From Vulcanisaeta souniana JCM 11219 (GTDB lineage: Archaea > Thermoproteota > Thermoprotei > Thermoproteales > Thermocladiaceae), in NCBI RefSeq assembly GCF_026000775.1, contig NZ_AP026830.1, forward strand, positions 1,883,056 through 1,947,055: a DNA stretch of 64,000 nt, written 5' to 3'. Below, piece after piece: positions 45,763 to 55,260 of the stretch (position 1 is its first letter; each line of letters begins with the position of its first letter). A program made the translations under genes and the position numbers. Under the pieces are notes generated by a model. It was given only the letters and a program-made list of their open reading frames with translations, was not told the DNA's origin and did not search any database.

Positions 45763-46515
45763 TTGATCGACACGCATGCACACTTAAGTAGGCTGGATAT
45801 TTATGGCCATGCGGATGAATTAATAAATGAAGCCAGTGGGGAGGGATTGCTCGGTATTATCAATGTTACGATGAGGCTTGAGGAAACTGCGAACGCATTA
45901 AACCTTGTGAATAGGTATAGGGGTTTTGTCTATACGGCGTTGGGTTATGACTATTGCGGTTTCGATATTAAGGAGGTCCAGGAAATAATGAGAATCATAA
46001 ATAAGAATAAGGAATTGATTGTTGGCATTGGGGAGGTCGGCCTTGACTACAGCAGGGTCAGGGACCCAATGCTTAGAGAAATATCACGCCACATATTCAC
46101 TAAGTGGATATTACTAGCCAGGGATCTTGAACTACCGCTGATTATTCACTCCAGGAAAGCTGAAAATGACGTGATAGAACTACTGAGTAGACATGGACCA
46201 GTTAAGTGCGTAATGCATGCATTTAGTGGTAACAAGAGTCAAGCAATAAGATTGTTAGAGTTGGGGTGCTATTTCTCAATCCCACCAACCGTAGTCAGGT
46301 CACAACAAAAGAGGGATCTAGCGGCCATAATACCCCTCAGTAGGTTACTCCTTGAGAGCGATACCCCTGAACTGGGCCCTAGCCCTGGCGAACCATCAAG
46401 ACCAGCACATATTAAGCTAGTCTTGGTTGAGTTATCGAGGATCCTAAACATGGACCCCGGAGACCTAGGTAATGTGGTGACCGAGAACGCATTATCGCTG
46501 TTTCAATTGAGATAG
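45763..46515 (+). CDS. tatD: TatD family metal-dependent deoxyribonuclease
   Basis: 250 residues. It begins IDTHAHLSRLD (metal-binding HxH), then GIGEVGLDY (Glu ligand), IIHSRKAE, CVMHAFSG and LLESDTPEL (Asp ligand) in the usual order. TatD proteins are 3'-5' exonucleases or endonucleases. The TTG at 45763 is the only start before the first motif, and a TATA-like ATTTATTTTTAAG lies about 35 bp upstream. The gene is divergent from the helicase operon across 113 bp. Confidence 0.85.
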   Translation: MIDTHAHLSRLDIYGHADELINEASGEGLLGIINVTMRLEETANALNLVNRYRGFVYTALGYDYCGFDIKEVQEIMRIINKNKELIVGIGEVGLDYSRVRDPMLREISRHIFTKWILLARDLELPLIIHSRKAENDVIELLSRHGPVKCVMHAFSGNKSQAIRLLELGCYFSIPPTVVRSQQKRDLAAIIPLSRLLLESDTPELGPSPGEPSRPAHIKLVLVELSRILNMDPGDLGNVVTENALSLFQLR

Positions 46516-46619
46516 TACTCAGTCCTGCGTGGTTTCTTCACTACTCATCTCCCCAGTCCTCATCATTCACACTTAACAACTTATTAACCCATTAATGTAT
46601 TTTTATGCAAGAAATCGCC

Positions 46620-47159
46620 ATGGGAGTTATTGATAGGATAATCGAGGAACTCAGGAATAGAGGGTTTAGGATTAGGGTTGTTCGTGATGACTCAATTAAG
46701 GCCGACTTGAACAGACTTACGGTTAAGGTTTGGCTTGCCTCCGGTGATTATTTCCCGTGGTGGTCTAACCCGCTTGACATGGTTAATGATCTTGAACTCA
46801 ATGACGTTAATGCGCTCTTTGTTATTTCTGAGAGACCATACGTTGTAAGTGACTATATAGTTAATAACCTGTCAAGGATTAATTACTGGTTCAATAAGGA
46901 GGTAAACGTAAAGGTGTACTCGGTAAACATTGATAGACTGGAGGAGGATCTTGAGGACGGCATAAACCTCGTAATAGCTAATCACTACAGGGAAACAAGT
47001 AATGTAACGCTTAAGGGAAATCCCTGTCCCAATTGTGGTTTGCCCATGACAATAACGTACACTTCAAGGTATTTCTCACATAGATGGGGGTCCTGGGTTA
47101 ATGAGTATGTCGAAGTTTGCGAAAAATGTAAAATAGTCTCCCATAGGTTAGTTCTTTAA
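46620..47159 (+). CDS. Uncharacterised protein with C-terminal zinc ribbon
   Basis: 179 residues from ATG 46620 (an ATG 15 bases upstream is possible). The N-terminal 130 residues are mixed alpha/beta (VKVWLASGDYFPWW, NALFVISERPYVV). The C-terminal part is a treble-type zinc ribbon (CPNCGLPM and CEKC). It is not recognised outside this lineage. The TATA-like GTATTTTTATG about 25 bp before the chosen ATG supports that start. It probably binds nucleic acid or protein through the ribbon. Confidence 0.55.
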   Translation: MGVIDRIIEELRNRGFRIRVVRDDSIKADLNRLTVKVWLASGDYFPWWSNPLDMVNDLELNDVNALFVISERPYVVSDYIVNNLSRINYWFNKEVNVKVYSVNIDRLEEDLEDGINLVIANHYRETSNVTLKGNPCPNCGLPMTITYTSRYFSHRWGSWVNEYVEVCEKCKIVSHRLVL

Positions 47160-47247
47160 TTAATAATATTTACCACACTGGAATTAACGTATATGTTCAA
47201 AATAATGCTTATTAACCACCAGAAAGTAAAATTGCGGAATATATTTT

Positions 47248-47733
47248 ATGCCGGATTTACCCTTCATGCCATTAGATGCAAGGTTCGCTGATGTACTGGG
47301 ACTTATAGACACCCTAGCCAATGAATTCAAGGGGCAGGCGGACATATTCATGATCGCCAAGGAAATGGAGTCAGACATAGATGACCTTATGCCGGCCCTA
47401 AACGCTGCTGTTTACCTTGGTTTTGTTGAGGTTAAGGGTGGTGACATTAGGATCACGGATGCAGGGAGGGAATTCCTTAATGCTAAAATTAGTGATAGAA
47501 AGAAAATACTAAAGCAGAAATTAATTAATCTCGAACCATTCCACACAGCCTATGCCTTAGGCCTGCATAGGCCATTCACTGTGGATAACCTTATTGAGAA
47601 ATTGAATGAGAAAGGCTACATAGAAACCAGGGAGCCGGGAATTAGACATTTACTTGAGATTTTACTGGCGGAGTGGGGTGTCTTTGCCGGTATGCTTAAG
47701 AAGAGGGGCGACGAGTACATAGCGCTGCCATAA
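47248..47733 (+). CDS. Stand-alone AAA_assoc_C domain protein (ABC ATPase-associated)
   Basis: 161 residues. It starts LPFMPLDARFADVLGLIDTL and has GQADIFMIAKEMESDIDDLMPALNAA, AVYLGFVEV, ITDAGREFL and ILLAEWGVFAG. This is the domain (PF09821) that is often fused to the C-terminus of nitrate/sulfonate-type ABC transporter ATPases. Here it stands alone without any ABC gene nearby. It is a winged-helix-like regulatory domain, probably sensing substrate state. It is convergent with the 47735 gene with a 1 bp gap. Confidence 0.75.
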   Translation: MPDLPFMPLDARFADVLGLIDTLANEFKGQADIFMIAKEMESDIDDLMPALNAAVYLGFVEVKGGDIRITDAGREFLNAKISDRKKILKQKLINLEPFHTAYALGLHRPFTVDNLIEKLNEKGYIETREPGIRHLLEILLAEWGVFAGMLKKRGDEYIALP

Positions 47734-47734
47734 C

Positions 47735-48178
47735 TCATTTATTCACTTTGACGAAAACCATCCCAGAAACAATGACCTCCTCAATAACTCCATCATTAAG
47801 TAATTGATTATATATTAAACGCCAATTATCCGGGACGTTATTACTGAGCCAGTCTTCAAACGCCGGCTTGGGTACCATTTCCTGTATCTCACTCCTTATC
47901 CTATCTACGACCACCTGAAGGTTTGTCTTTTTCTCATTACCTGGATTGCCCAATTCCCTGGTTGGATAACTCTTTACTACCCTCCTTATGTAGAAGGTGT
48001 CGTCCAACGTACTGTATATGACCTCAAAAAGCCCTGTTTTACTCAACTTATTGAGCATCTCTATACTGATCCTAATCCCTAATGCACCCTCAATCTCCTC
48101 AATACTAACCCACTTATCATCAATCAGCTTTATTAACTTCTTTATTAAATCATCATTATTTACTATCAATGAATTCAC
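47735..48178 (-). CDS. Uncharacterised protein with two helical/winged units
   Basis: 147 residues. An N-terminal winged-helix-like unit (KLIKLIDDKWVSIEEIEGAL, LSKTGLFEVIYSTLDDTFYI) is joined by a charged linker to a C-terminal unit (EDWLSNNVPDNWRLIYNQLL, VIEEVIVSGMVFV). It has no known family. It is divergent from the 48237 gene with 58 bp between them. Confidence 0.45.
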   Translation of the reverse strand: MNSLIVNNDDLIKKLIKLIDDKWVSIEEIEGALGIRISIEMLNKLSKTGLFEVIYSTLDDTFYIRRVVKSYPTRELGNPGNEKKTNLQVVVDRIRSEIQEMVPKPAFEDWLSNNVPDNWRLIYNQLLNDGVIEEVIVSGMVFVKVNK

Positions 48179-48236
48179 GTGGATGACTGTTATTACTCAT
48201 ATAAATCTTAAATAGCTAATTTAAAAGAAGCAATTA

Positions 48237-48959
48237 ATGACGGTATCTTTCAAGATACCCACGGTAGTGGTGATTGGCAGGATTGGTAATGAATTAGCCA
48301 CCTGGAGTACTGATGGCACCACAACGATGTTGGGTAACGTACCCGGCATTGAAATGGTTAATGAACTTAAGGTTGAGAGACAAATAATGGGCCACATGGC
48401 ACTGGCATCCTTTGGTCAATACGTGATCAAGGCAATAGACCTAGATAGTAGGTTTGGTTCATACACATTAAATGAGAATACCCTTGTGAAAATACCCAGC
48501 AGGGGTAACGCTGATTTTAAGAAGTATAATGATTGGTTCACCATAAGAAACACCTTTATATTAATAGGTGATCCTCGTTCCACAAATGCCGCTAACCACT
48601 ACCCGTTAATATGCCCCTACAGGGTTGGTGATACGCTGTTCATTAATATAGGGTTCATAAGCACGGAAAGCATTAAGGTAGTATTAACGTTACTCGATGT
48701 ATTACGTAATAACGCAGGTAACGGTTACCTAAACACGGCATGCATGTGTAGGATACCATCTATGCCCCTGGAAATAGCCCTTATAAGTAGTGACAAGTAC
48801 TTACTGGTAAGGACGCACTTGAATGAATCCCAGACAATAACCAGTAGTAAGTACTTAGTTCTTCTAACTAAGGGCGGTAACGTGATTATCAAGTACACAC
48901 CTAATGAGGAACCAATAAATACAGTAATCAATGTACTTAATGAGATGAAAAAATACTAG
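48237..48959 (+). CDS. Uncharacterised alpha/beta protein
   Basis: 240 residues, not recognised. The sequence is strand-rich with segments such as TVVVIGRIGNELATW, YLVLLTKGGNVIIKY and LEIALISSDKYLLV. The N-terminus VVVIGRIGNE recalls a nucleotide-binding turn, but no Walker motif is complete. There is no membrane segment or signal. A TATA-like CTTAAATAGCTAATTTAA lies 15-30 bp upstream. The gene precedes ThiR by 71 bp on the same strand, but ThiR has its own TATA-like box. Confidence 0.45.
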   Translation: MTVSFKIPTVVVIGRIGNELATWSTDGTTTMLGNVPGIEMVNELKVERQIMGHMALASFGQYVIKAIDLDSRFGSYTLNENTLVKIPSRGNADFKKYNDWFTIRNTFILIGDPRSTNAANHYPLICPYRVGDTLFINIGFISTESIKVVLTLLDVLRNNAGNGYLNTACMCRIPSMPLEIALISSDKYLLVRTHLNESQTITSSKYLVLLTKGGNVIIKYTPNEEPINTVINVLNEMKKY

Positions 48960-49030
48960 CCTTCTTAACCAATTTGAGTCAACTAACCGTAATAATAAAG
49001 AATTATTAACTTCACCAACCTTATTACCAC

Positions 49031-49981
49031 GTGAGTATAAGTACTGGACTTGAATTTGTGTCTGACAACATTATGCCAATAATAAGGAGTTTAGTAGCCA
49101 AGAAACTCCTTGAAAATGGGTATAGCCAACTCAAGGTAGCTAAGGTGCTTGGTATAACACAACCAGCTGTTAATAGGTATGTCAATAGGAACTATGATGA
49201 AATGCTAAGTAAAATTGAGACACTGGGAATTAGTAGGGATTGGGTGATGAGGGTTGTTAATAATGTCGTTGAGCTAATAATGAACAATAAGGAATATGAA
49301 GCCCTTGAGTACCTAACGAACACCATAATAATGGAACTTGGTTCCCTAAGACTATGTGACGCCCATAGGAGACTCGTTTCATCACTACCAACAACCTGCA
49401 ACGTATGCTCGGTACTAATAACGGGCATTGCTGATTCGGTAATTAGGAACATGGAGAGAGCACTTTCAATTATTGAATCACACCCAGAAATACAATCCAT
49501 AATACCGAGGGTACTAATGAACATTGTTGAGGCTAAACCTGGGGCCTTAACCGAGGACGACGTGGTCGGCGTACCCGGCAGAATCGATGCTCACGGCGGC
49601 AGAGTCATCATAGGCTCAAAACCCATATATGGCGGTAGTAGGCACCTTGGTAGGTTAATCATTAGGTGCATGAGAATAAACCCAAGGTATAGATCAGTGG
49701 CCAGCATTAGGTATGATGATAGGGTGGAGATGGCGCTCAGGGAATTGGGTATACGGTATATAAAGGTTGGCCCTCATGAAGATCCCAGTGAGGATAGCGT
49801 CATAAATTCAGTCGTTAACTCACTGGGTAACGATAGAGAATTAGATGTTGTGGTGGATCTTGGGGGTTATGCTCTTGAGCCGATAACATACGTTTTTGGG
49901 ATGGACTCAGTAGATGTTGCACTAAAGATCATATCAATAGCATTAAAAATAACTCAATTAAGTCCTAATCCTATTAATTAG
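49031..49981 (+). CDS. thiR: ThiR-type thiamine regulator (HTH plus ThiN domain)
   Basis: 316 residues from GTG. The N-terminal HTH (LENGYSQLKVAKVLGITQPAVNRYV) is followed by a linker with Cys pairs and a ThiN domain (about 150-310; VVGVPGRIDAHGGRV, YGGSRHLGRLI, VASIRYDD, VDLGGYALEPITYVFG). In archaea this domain order is a thiamine-phosphate-sensing repressor of thiamine genes, and ThiN is also the archaeal thiamine-phosphate synthase domain, so activity is possible. A TATA-like AATTATTAAC lies about 30 bp upstream. The likely target here is thi4 at 58104. It overlaps the convergent ligase gene by 24 bp. Confidence 0.82.
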   Translation: MSISTGLEFVSDNIMPIIRSLVAKKLLENGYSQLKVAKVLGITQPAVNRYVNRNYDEMLSKIETLGISRDWVMRVVNNVVELIMNNKEYEALEYLTNTIIMELGSLRLCDAHRRLVSSLPTTCNVCSVLITGIADSVIRNMERALSIIESHPEIQSIIPRVLMNIVEAKPGALTEDDVVGVPGRIDAHGGRVIIGSKPIYGGSRHLGRLIIRCMRINPRYRSVASIRYDDRVEMALRELGIRYIKVGPHEDPSEDSVINSVVNSLGNDRELDVVVDLGGYALEPITYVFGMDSVDVALKIISIALKITQLSPNPIN

Positions 49982-50866
49982 GCGATTTATGATATACCCA
50001 GCTGGATTAACACCGGTGGCTTTCTTGAATCCCTGCCAGGACATTGTTGGATTAACCTCGAGTATGAAATACCCATCCCTCGTCTCTGCAATATCAACAC
50101 CACCATAATCAAGGCCAAGCACCTCAATAGCCCTTAACGCTAATTCACTCAACTCACCCGTGACCTTGGCAGGCTCTGGCTTGGCCCCCTGAGCCACATT
50201 ACTCTTCCATGAAACACCCCTCCTGAACTCAGCCCCAATCACCTCATTACCGACAACCACAACCCTGTAATCACCATTACCAACCTTATCGAGGAACCTC
50301 TGCACATACATGGGCTTATTCAGGTTAGTTAGATAACTGAATATGTGCATTGCCACGTCAGCATCATCAACCTGGAAAACGCCAAAGCCCATGGCGCCCC
50401 TGATCTGCTTAATCACTGACTTACCAAATTCCTTAACAGTATTATAGGCAACAAACATGTTTTCACTAACCACAGTATCAGGAACCGGCAATCCATGCTT
50501 AGCAAGCAACATGAGCGAAATAAACTTGTCGCTGGCCAGTAACCAATTCATTACTGGATTCATTACATAAATACCATTAAGTTCGAAGGCCCTAACAATC
50601 CAAAGTCTGTGGACGAATTGCTCAAAATCACGAATCACACCAATGTGCCTAAGCACTGCACCTGATACGCTCAGTTCCTCATAGTTAGACCTACCAATTA
50701 ATTGATAATAATTAATGTTGCCCCTACCGAACTTAACGCCAATCATATCAATATAAATCCTCTTGATCCTGTGACCCAGGGACCTAATGGCATCCTCTAA
50801 ATCAACGACGTCCTCCGGATTATACTCAACTTCATACGGCCTTATTATACCTATATCCACATCCAA
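49958..50866 (-). CDS. RimK-family ATP-grasp ligase
   Basis: 302 residues. ATP-grasp features are KFISLMLLAKHGLPVPDT, SVIKQIRGAMGFGVFQV, YVQRFLDKVGNGDYRVVVVG, AEFRR and the metal-binding ILEVNPTMSWQGFKKATG. It belongs to the group containing LysX, MptN/CofF-like glutamate ligases and RimK, which add an amino acid to a carboxyl group. The exact substrate cannot be read from the sequence. It overlaps ThiR at its 3' end tail to tail. Confidence 0.82.
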   Translation of the reverse strand: MDVDIGIIRPYEVEYNPEDVVDLEDAIRSLGHRIKRIYIDMIGVKFGRGNINYYQLIGRSNYEELSVSGAVLRHIGVIRDFEQFVHRLWIVRAFELNGIYVMNPVMNWLLASDKFISLMLLAKHGLPVPDTVVSENMFVAYNTVKEFGKSVIKQIRGAMGFGVFQVDDADVAMHIFSYLTNLNKPMYVQRFLDKVGNGDYRVVVVGNEVIGAEFRRGVSWKSNVAQGAKPEPAKVTGELSELALRAIEVLGLDYGGVDIAETRDGYFILEVNPTMSWQGFKKATGVNPAGYIINRLINRIRT

Positions 50867-50954
50867 AACAATAAAAATGGTTTTATTAATTTAAGCCCAT
50901 GTAAATGAACATACGCACTTGTATAAGTAATGTATACGTAAAATAAACGTAAAC

Positions 50955-52298
50955 TTACTCAATCCTTAATTTATCTGGGTCCAGTGATGCAGGAATGACT
51001 CCCTTCCTAAACCTACTGATGTCTGAGCTGATTGGTCTGGTTGCATCAATCCCCATCTTTGTGGTTATGCCCTGCAGAGGATCAATGGCAACAGGATCAA
51101 GTGTAGAACCCCTGGCATACTTAATGAGTACTAAGTCCTCGTCTGCCCTAAACCTCGTCGCCATAGCCCACTCAACCTCGCTTGGATCATCGATGTTTAT
51201 GTCATCATCAACCACAACAACGTACTTAAGGCTTGGATGAGCTGCAAAGGCCGCCATAATGGCATTCTTGGGATCACCATCGCTCTGCTTCCTAATGGCT
51301 ACTACAGCGTGTAACCACCCGCAACCACCATCTGTTAACCTGACTGATTTAACCTCAGGAACTACATTACTAACGAATTGCCAAATCTTGGCCTCTTTCT
51401 CAATGCCCATTAGTAACTTATGCTCGGAGTAACCAGCCACAAGGGCCTGGGCAATTAATGGGCCGTCCCTCCTTACATAGATCCTTGTTATTCTAACAAC
51501 TGGTTGTTCCCTAACCTCATCGTAGGTACCAAGTACATCCATACAGGGTCCCTCCTTGGTTGTTTCCCTGGCCGATATGTAACCCTCCATAACCACCTCG
51601 GCATGCGCAGGAGCAGGTACACCATTATCAAGAGACTTAACCTTGAGTGAACCATTCAATAGGGCATTTGCCATGTTTAACTCGAAGGTGCCGAAGGATG
51701 GTGATGAAGCAGCTGCAACCAAGATGGCTGGGTGCAAACCCCAAGAGATCGATATTGGTGTGTCCTTACCGATTTCCCTATTTCTCATGTAAATCCTGTA
51801 TAGGTGCCTTGGCACGAGCCTAATGACAAACCTATCAGGGCCTATTGGAGTAAGCCTATGAATACTTGCATTTAATACGTTCTCCTTAGTATCCATGCCA
51901 ACAACTACTGCGCTTGTCAAACAAGGACCCGGTTCCAATTCGAAATACCTAGGTATTGGTAACTTTGTTAAATCAACACTAGGTAACGGGTCATAAACCA
52001 CATTGTTTGTTTCCCCGGGCCTATACGATGGAGCAACCTCCTCAGCCCAAAGAAGTCTTCTGTAGAATTCAACATCAGTCTTCACACCGAGAGCTCTGTA
52101 CACTTTATTCCTGGTATTAACGATATTACCCACGACATGCGTATCCCTAAACCCACGTACATTGGTGAACTCAAGAGTGGGCCCCTTGTCAAACTTAGTA
52201 ATTACGTATGGTATTTCATAATTGATGTCCAGTTCATCATTAACAAACCTTAACATGCCCGCGCTCCTTAGTCCAGACAGGAATTCCCTTAGATCCAT
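50955..52298 (-). CDS. UbiD family decarboxylase
   Basis: 447 residues. The UbiD pattern is present: GPTLEFTNVRGF, RYFELEPGPCLTSAVVVG, ASIHRLTPIGPDRFVIRLVPRH, a central PVVRITRIYVR and the metal- and prenyl-FMN-binding VVVVDDDINIDDPSEVEWAMATR. These enzymes are prenylated-FMN dependent (de)carboxylases of aromatic or unsaturated acids; archaeal UbiD homologues act in ubiquinone-like or mevalonate pathways. No UbiX flavin prenyltransferase lies beside it. Confidence 0.88.
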   Translation of the reverse strand: MDLREFLSGLRSAGMLRFVNDELDINYEIPYVITKFDKGPTLEFTNVRGFRDTHVVGNIVNTRNKVYRALGVKTDVEFYRRLLWAEEVAPSYRPGETNNVVYDPLPSVDLTKLPIPRYFELEPGPCLTSAVVVGMDTKENVLNASIHRLTPIGPDRFVIRLVPRHLYRIYMRNREIGKDTPISISWGLHPAILVAAASSPSFGTFELNMANALLNGSLKVKSLDNGVPAPAHAEVVMEGYISARETTKEGPCMDVLGTYDEVREQPVVRITRIYVRRDGPLIAQALVAGYSEHKLLMGIEKEAKIWQFVSNVVPEVKSVRLTDGGCGWLHAVVAIRKQSDGDPKNAIMAAFAAHPSLKYVVVVDDDINIDDPSEVEWAMATRFRADEDLVLIKYARGSTLDPVAIDPLQGITTKMGIDATRPISSDISRFRKGVIPASLDPDKLRIE

Positions 52299-52540
52299 TA
52301 ACCTATGCTGAGCTCCTTAGAGTAAAATAATTTTACTACACCATTAGAATGCCATGACTTATTAATGTATAAACCCGGCGTTTCAGATGCGTGGGTATCA
52401 TCTCATACACCATTTAGCTTAGATCCAAAAGTCTCAAACCCAGCGTTCTCAAGCATAATTATTGAAAGCATAATACTTCGTGGTTATTCAAGGTACTTGT
52501 ATCCATGAATTGTTGGATCAATAAATTAACTCATTAGTGT

Positions 52541-52729
52541 TTATCGTGCCCTAGTCTGCTCGAATACTGTATATCCACACTTACCGCAGGCCCACCTTGG
52601 GACTGGGACCTTGTGGTAAGCCATTACAGACCCGCATCTCGGGCAAATTCTCCTGAGAAACTTCATCGTACCATTTTCATTATCAATCTCATACCATGTG
52701 TGTGCTCTAGCCTTTACTTCCTTGGGCAT
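52541..52729 (-). CDS. rps27ae: 30S ribosomal protein S27ae
   Basis: 62 residues. The N-terminal [11 protein letters not shown] and the zinc ribbon [12 protein letters not shown] with ACGKCGY match archaeal S27ae. The 240 bp upstream of UbiD and downstream of this gene (52299-52540) hold no supported feature. Confidence 0.93.
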   Translation of the reverse strand: MPKEVKARAHTWYEIDNENGTMKFLRRICPRCGSVMAYHKVPVPRWACGKCGYTVFEQTRAR

Positions 52730-52797
52730 TCAAGGCATCGAATCCCCTCTGTCCTTTTAAGATTTTTCCTCCACGGGTCACGAATTCACGGGATAAC

Positions 52798-52882
52798 CCT
52801 TATATATTTCAGGGCGACTTATTATCCGGTGATTGATGTAGCCAGGGCTGAGCTGGTGAATGTGAGTCTCCCTTAATGAGGG
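52798..52882 (+). ncRNA. Strong promoter followed by an unassigned small transcript
   Basis: A textbook TATA box (CTTATATATTTC, about 52798-52810) reads rightward with no gene on the plus strand for 1.7 kb. The expected start, about 52830-52835, begins GGTGATTGATG. Downstream is a CTGA box (52848-52851), a second GGTGAATG and a CCCT/AGGG hairpin (52870-52882). This resembles a C/D box guide RNA loosely, since the boxes are not canonical. A 15-codon leaderless frame starting at GTG is the other reading. Confidence 0.3.
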
Positions 52883-52887
52883 CCACA

Positions 52888-54090
52888 TCACCACAGCGAG
52901 ATCCAATTGGCGCTTCTGTGTTCCTCGAGCACGTCTTGGTAAACCCTCTTCGTCCAACGGGCTATCCTATCCCAGGTATACCACTTGAGCACGGATTCCC
53001 TGGCGTTTCTCGCGATCCTTTCCCTTAACTCATCATTACTTAGCAAGATCTTTGAGGTCTCAATGATCTCCTCGGTGTTATTGGGCATTACCTTAACGCC
53101 ATTATACCAATCACGGACGATCTCATCAGGTCCACCAACTTTAGATGTAATGACGGCTAGCCCTGTTGCCATGGCCTCAAGTATCGTTATCCCAAAGGGT
53201 TCATACCTACTGGGTAGTATTGCCAAGTCAGAAACCTTTAGTATTGAGTAAAGTGTCTCATCATCAACCCTACCAGTGAAGTAAACCTTGTTCCATATGC
53301 CCCATTCATGCGCTAATTCCATTAAGTGTTCCCTCATTGGCCCATCACCAACAACAAGAAGCTTCAGGTTCCAATCCCACTTAAGTAACTCCCTGAATGC
53401 GGCAAGTACCAAGTCAGGGCCCTTCTCATGAACCAACCTACCAACGAAGACTATCAACCTTTCACTGGGCAATGCGTATAGGTCCCTAAATCCTGGTTTT
53501 ACACTAATGGAGTCTATGTAATCCACATCGATTCCATTGGGTATCATTATCAACTTATCCTTGGGAACTCCGTGAACAGCCGAAACCTCATTTAACATAT
53601 AATTACTGCAAACAATAACCTTCCAAGCCTCGTAAGTAGCCCTCCATTCCCATGAATGAATTATGAACTGTTCCTCATTATGAATACCCCCACGTCTGCC
53701 AGCCTCAGTTGCGTGTATCGTGACTACCAAGGGCTTACGTAACATGTGCTTTAGGGCTATGCCAGCAGGTCCGGTTAACCAATCATGAACATGTATCAGG
53801 TCAAACCCCTGCTCGTCATACACCTTAAGCGCCTCCTCGATCATTTCCTCATTGAAGTTTAGGACCCACGTAATGAAACTCGTTGATCTGAACCTAAACG
53901 GGTCAACCCTCCTAATATGAACCCCATCAACCTCATCCTGAAGCGGCGCACCAGGTAGTGAGATGCTTATCACAGTTGTATCAACTCCATCCTTAACTAA
54001 ATGCCTAGTAATGTGATAAACATGCCTCCCTAGGCCGCCAATCATGTGTGGAGGAAACTCCCAACTAAGGTGCAATACTCGTATTGCCAC
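52888..54090 (-). CDS. GT4-family glycosyltransferase (glycogen synthase-like)
   Basis: 400 residues with the GT-B fold. The N-terminal domain has VLHLSWEFPPHMIGGLGRHV and LIHVHDWLTGPAGIAL. The C-terminal domain has FVGRLVHEKGPDLVLAAF, LLVVGDGPMR and the E-x7-E motif in EPFGITILEAMA. This is like the short archaeal glycogen/starch synthases that use UDP- or ADP-glucose, though other GT4 acceptors are possible. It starts at ATG 54090 after a TATA-like run and is transcribed alone. Confidence 0.85.
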   Translation of the reverse strand: MAIRVLHLSWEFPPHMIGGLGRHVYHITRHLVKDGVDTTVISISLPGAPLQDEVDGVHIRRVDPFRFRSTSFITWVLNFNEEMIEEALKVYDEQGFDLIHVHDWLTGPAGIALKHMLRKPLVVTIHATEAGRRGGIHNEEQFIIHSWEWRATYEAWKVIVCSNYMLNEVSAVHGVPKDKLIMIPNGIDVDYIDSISVKPGFRDLYALPSERLIVFVGRLVHEKGPDLVLAAFRELLKWDWNLKLLVVGDGPMREHLMELAHEWGIWNKVYFTGRVDDETLYSILKVSDLAILPSRYEPFGITILEAMATGLAVITSKVGGPDEIVRDWYNGVKVMPNNTEEIIETSKILLSNDELRERIARNARESVLKWYTWDRIARWTKRVYQDVLEEHRSANWISLW

Positions 54091-54285
54091 AAATAGCTTT
54101 TCCTTAGATCTATTTTAAAGTAAATTCTATGTGAAAATATTCGATAACTTACGATATTTGATTTAATTCACTGTTTCCCACCATCCATTCATCCCTCTGC
54201 CTTAGTTACTTTACCCAGTATTCTAGGTTAGAATCAGAAAGCCTATTACTCAAAATAATGCATCATGTCCATCATAATTGACTAA

Positions 54286-54513
54286 TTACCTTAATGGGAA
54301 ATCAGCAAGTAGGAAGAAATGCTGAGGTTTGAGGGTATTCCTTGAACTCACTGGGGTGAAGTAATGGACTGGAGGCTCGGCCCGTGGTCCACCGCTGGAC
54401 GGGTGGAATGACCAAAGGCCGCTGGCAATTAGGATGAAGGCAACGAACCAACCCCAAGAACCTACCCAAGAACAAGGAAGAGGCCAGTAAAGGGAAAAAG
54501 CATGAATTCTCAT
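54286..54513 (+). pseudogene. TnpB C-terminal tail remnant, copy 2
   Basis: A rightward frame segment VMDWRLGPWSTAGRVE is nearly the same as the tail of the remnant at 39361-39440, and nucleotide similarity extends for roughly 100 bases (tail then AGGATGA and GAACCA blocks). No RuvC or zinc ribbon sequence is left. The remainder of the gap 54091-54600 is AT-rich noncoding DNA with the promoter of the adenylate kinase gene near 54565. Confidence 0.5.
54382..54407 (+). repeat. Conserved TnpB tail hairpin, copy 2
   Basis: GTCCA and TGGAC pair around a CCGC loop. The other copy (39361-39386, minus strand) has GTTTA opposite TGGAC, which still pairs through U-G. Twenty-four of 26 bases are identical. 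Confidence 0.6.
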
Positions 54514-54600
54514 AGGGCTTACTATCTTTCTTTTAAGGGTGTAATTCCATGGTGCATTCCGTGTAATAAAATTTAAAATTAATGGGTATTAGCTTGCTCC

Positions 54601-55200
54601 GTGAAGATTGTACTTGTTGCCGTGCCGGGCAGTGGTAAATCAACTACGTTAAAGTTCGTTAGGGAGATGCTTTCTGATGTGGCGATTGTTAATTACGGTG
54701 ATTACATGTTGGAAATCGCTAAGAGGCAGTACGGAATCACCAATAGGGATGAGATGAGGAAGAAATTACCCGTGGATGAATATAGGAAGGTTCAGGAACT
54801 TGCTGCCGAAGAGATTGCAAAATTACCAGGTGATGTTATTATAGACACTCACGCCAGCATTAGGGTTCAGGGTGGTTTTTACCCGGGCCTTCCTGATAGA
54901 ATAATGGCAAAGCTTAGGCCAGATGCAATAGTGCTCATGGAGTTTGATCCAAAGGATATAATGGAAAGGAGGGCTAAGGACGTGGGTCTCAGGGACAGGG
55001 AATCAGAGTCACCGGAGGACATTGAGATGCATCAATTAGCCAATAGATACTATGCTTTTGCGGCGGCGAATGCAGGTGAATGCTCAGTGTACATATTTGA
55101 TTTCAGGAAAAAGGTTCAGTCAAGGCCGTTTGAACATGCAGAAATGGCCGCGCGAATGATCGTTGACTTAATACTAAGGGGTAGAAGTGCCACTAAGTGA
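54601..55200 (+). CDS. adkA: Adenylate kinase, archaeal type
   Basis: 199 residues from GTG. The P-loop is AVPGSGKST, followed by IVNYGDYMLEIAKR and VIIDTHASIRVQGGFYPGLP, the archaeal AdkA pattern distinct from bacterial Adk, with the late RRAKDVGLRDRESES lid-like region. It interconverts AMP, ATP and ADP. A TATA-like AATTTAAAATTAATG lies about 30 bp upstream, consistent with a leaderless GTG start. Confidence 0.93.
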   Translation: MKIVLVAVPGSGKSTTLKFVREMLSDVAIVNYGDYMLEIAKRQYGITNRDEMRKKLPVDEYRKVQELAAEEIAKLPGDVIIDTHASIRVQGGFYPGLPDRIMAKLRPDAIVLMEFDPKDIMERRAKDVGLRDRESESPEDIEMHQLANRYYAFAAANAGECSVYIFDFRKKVQSRPFEHAEMAARMIVDLILRGRSATK

Positions 55201-55260
55201 TTCGTTGCCTTAATCGAGGCGCGAAATATTTAAAATAACATGGCCCGGTTCAAGACCTGT

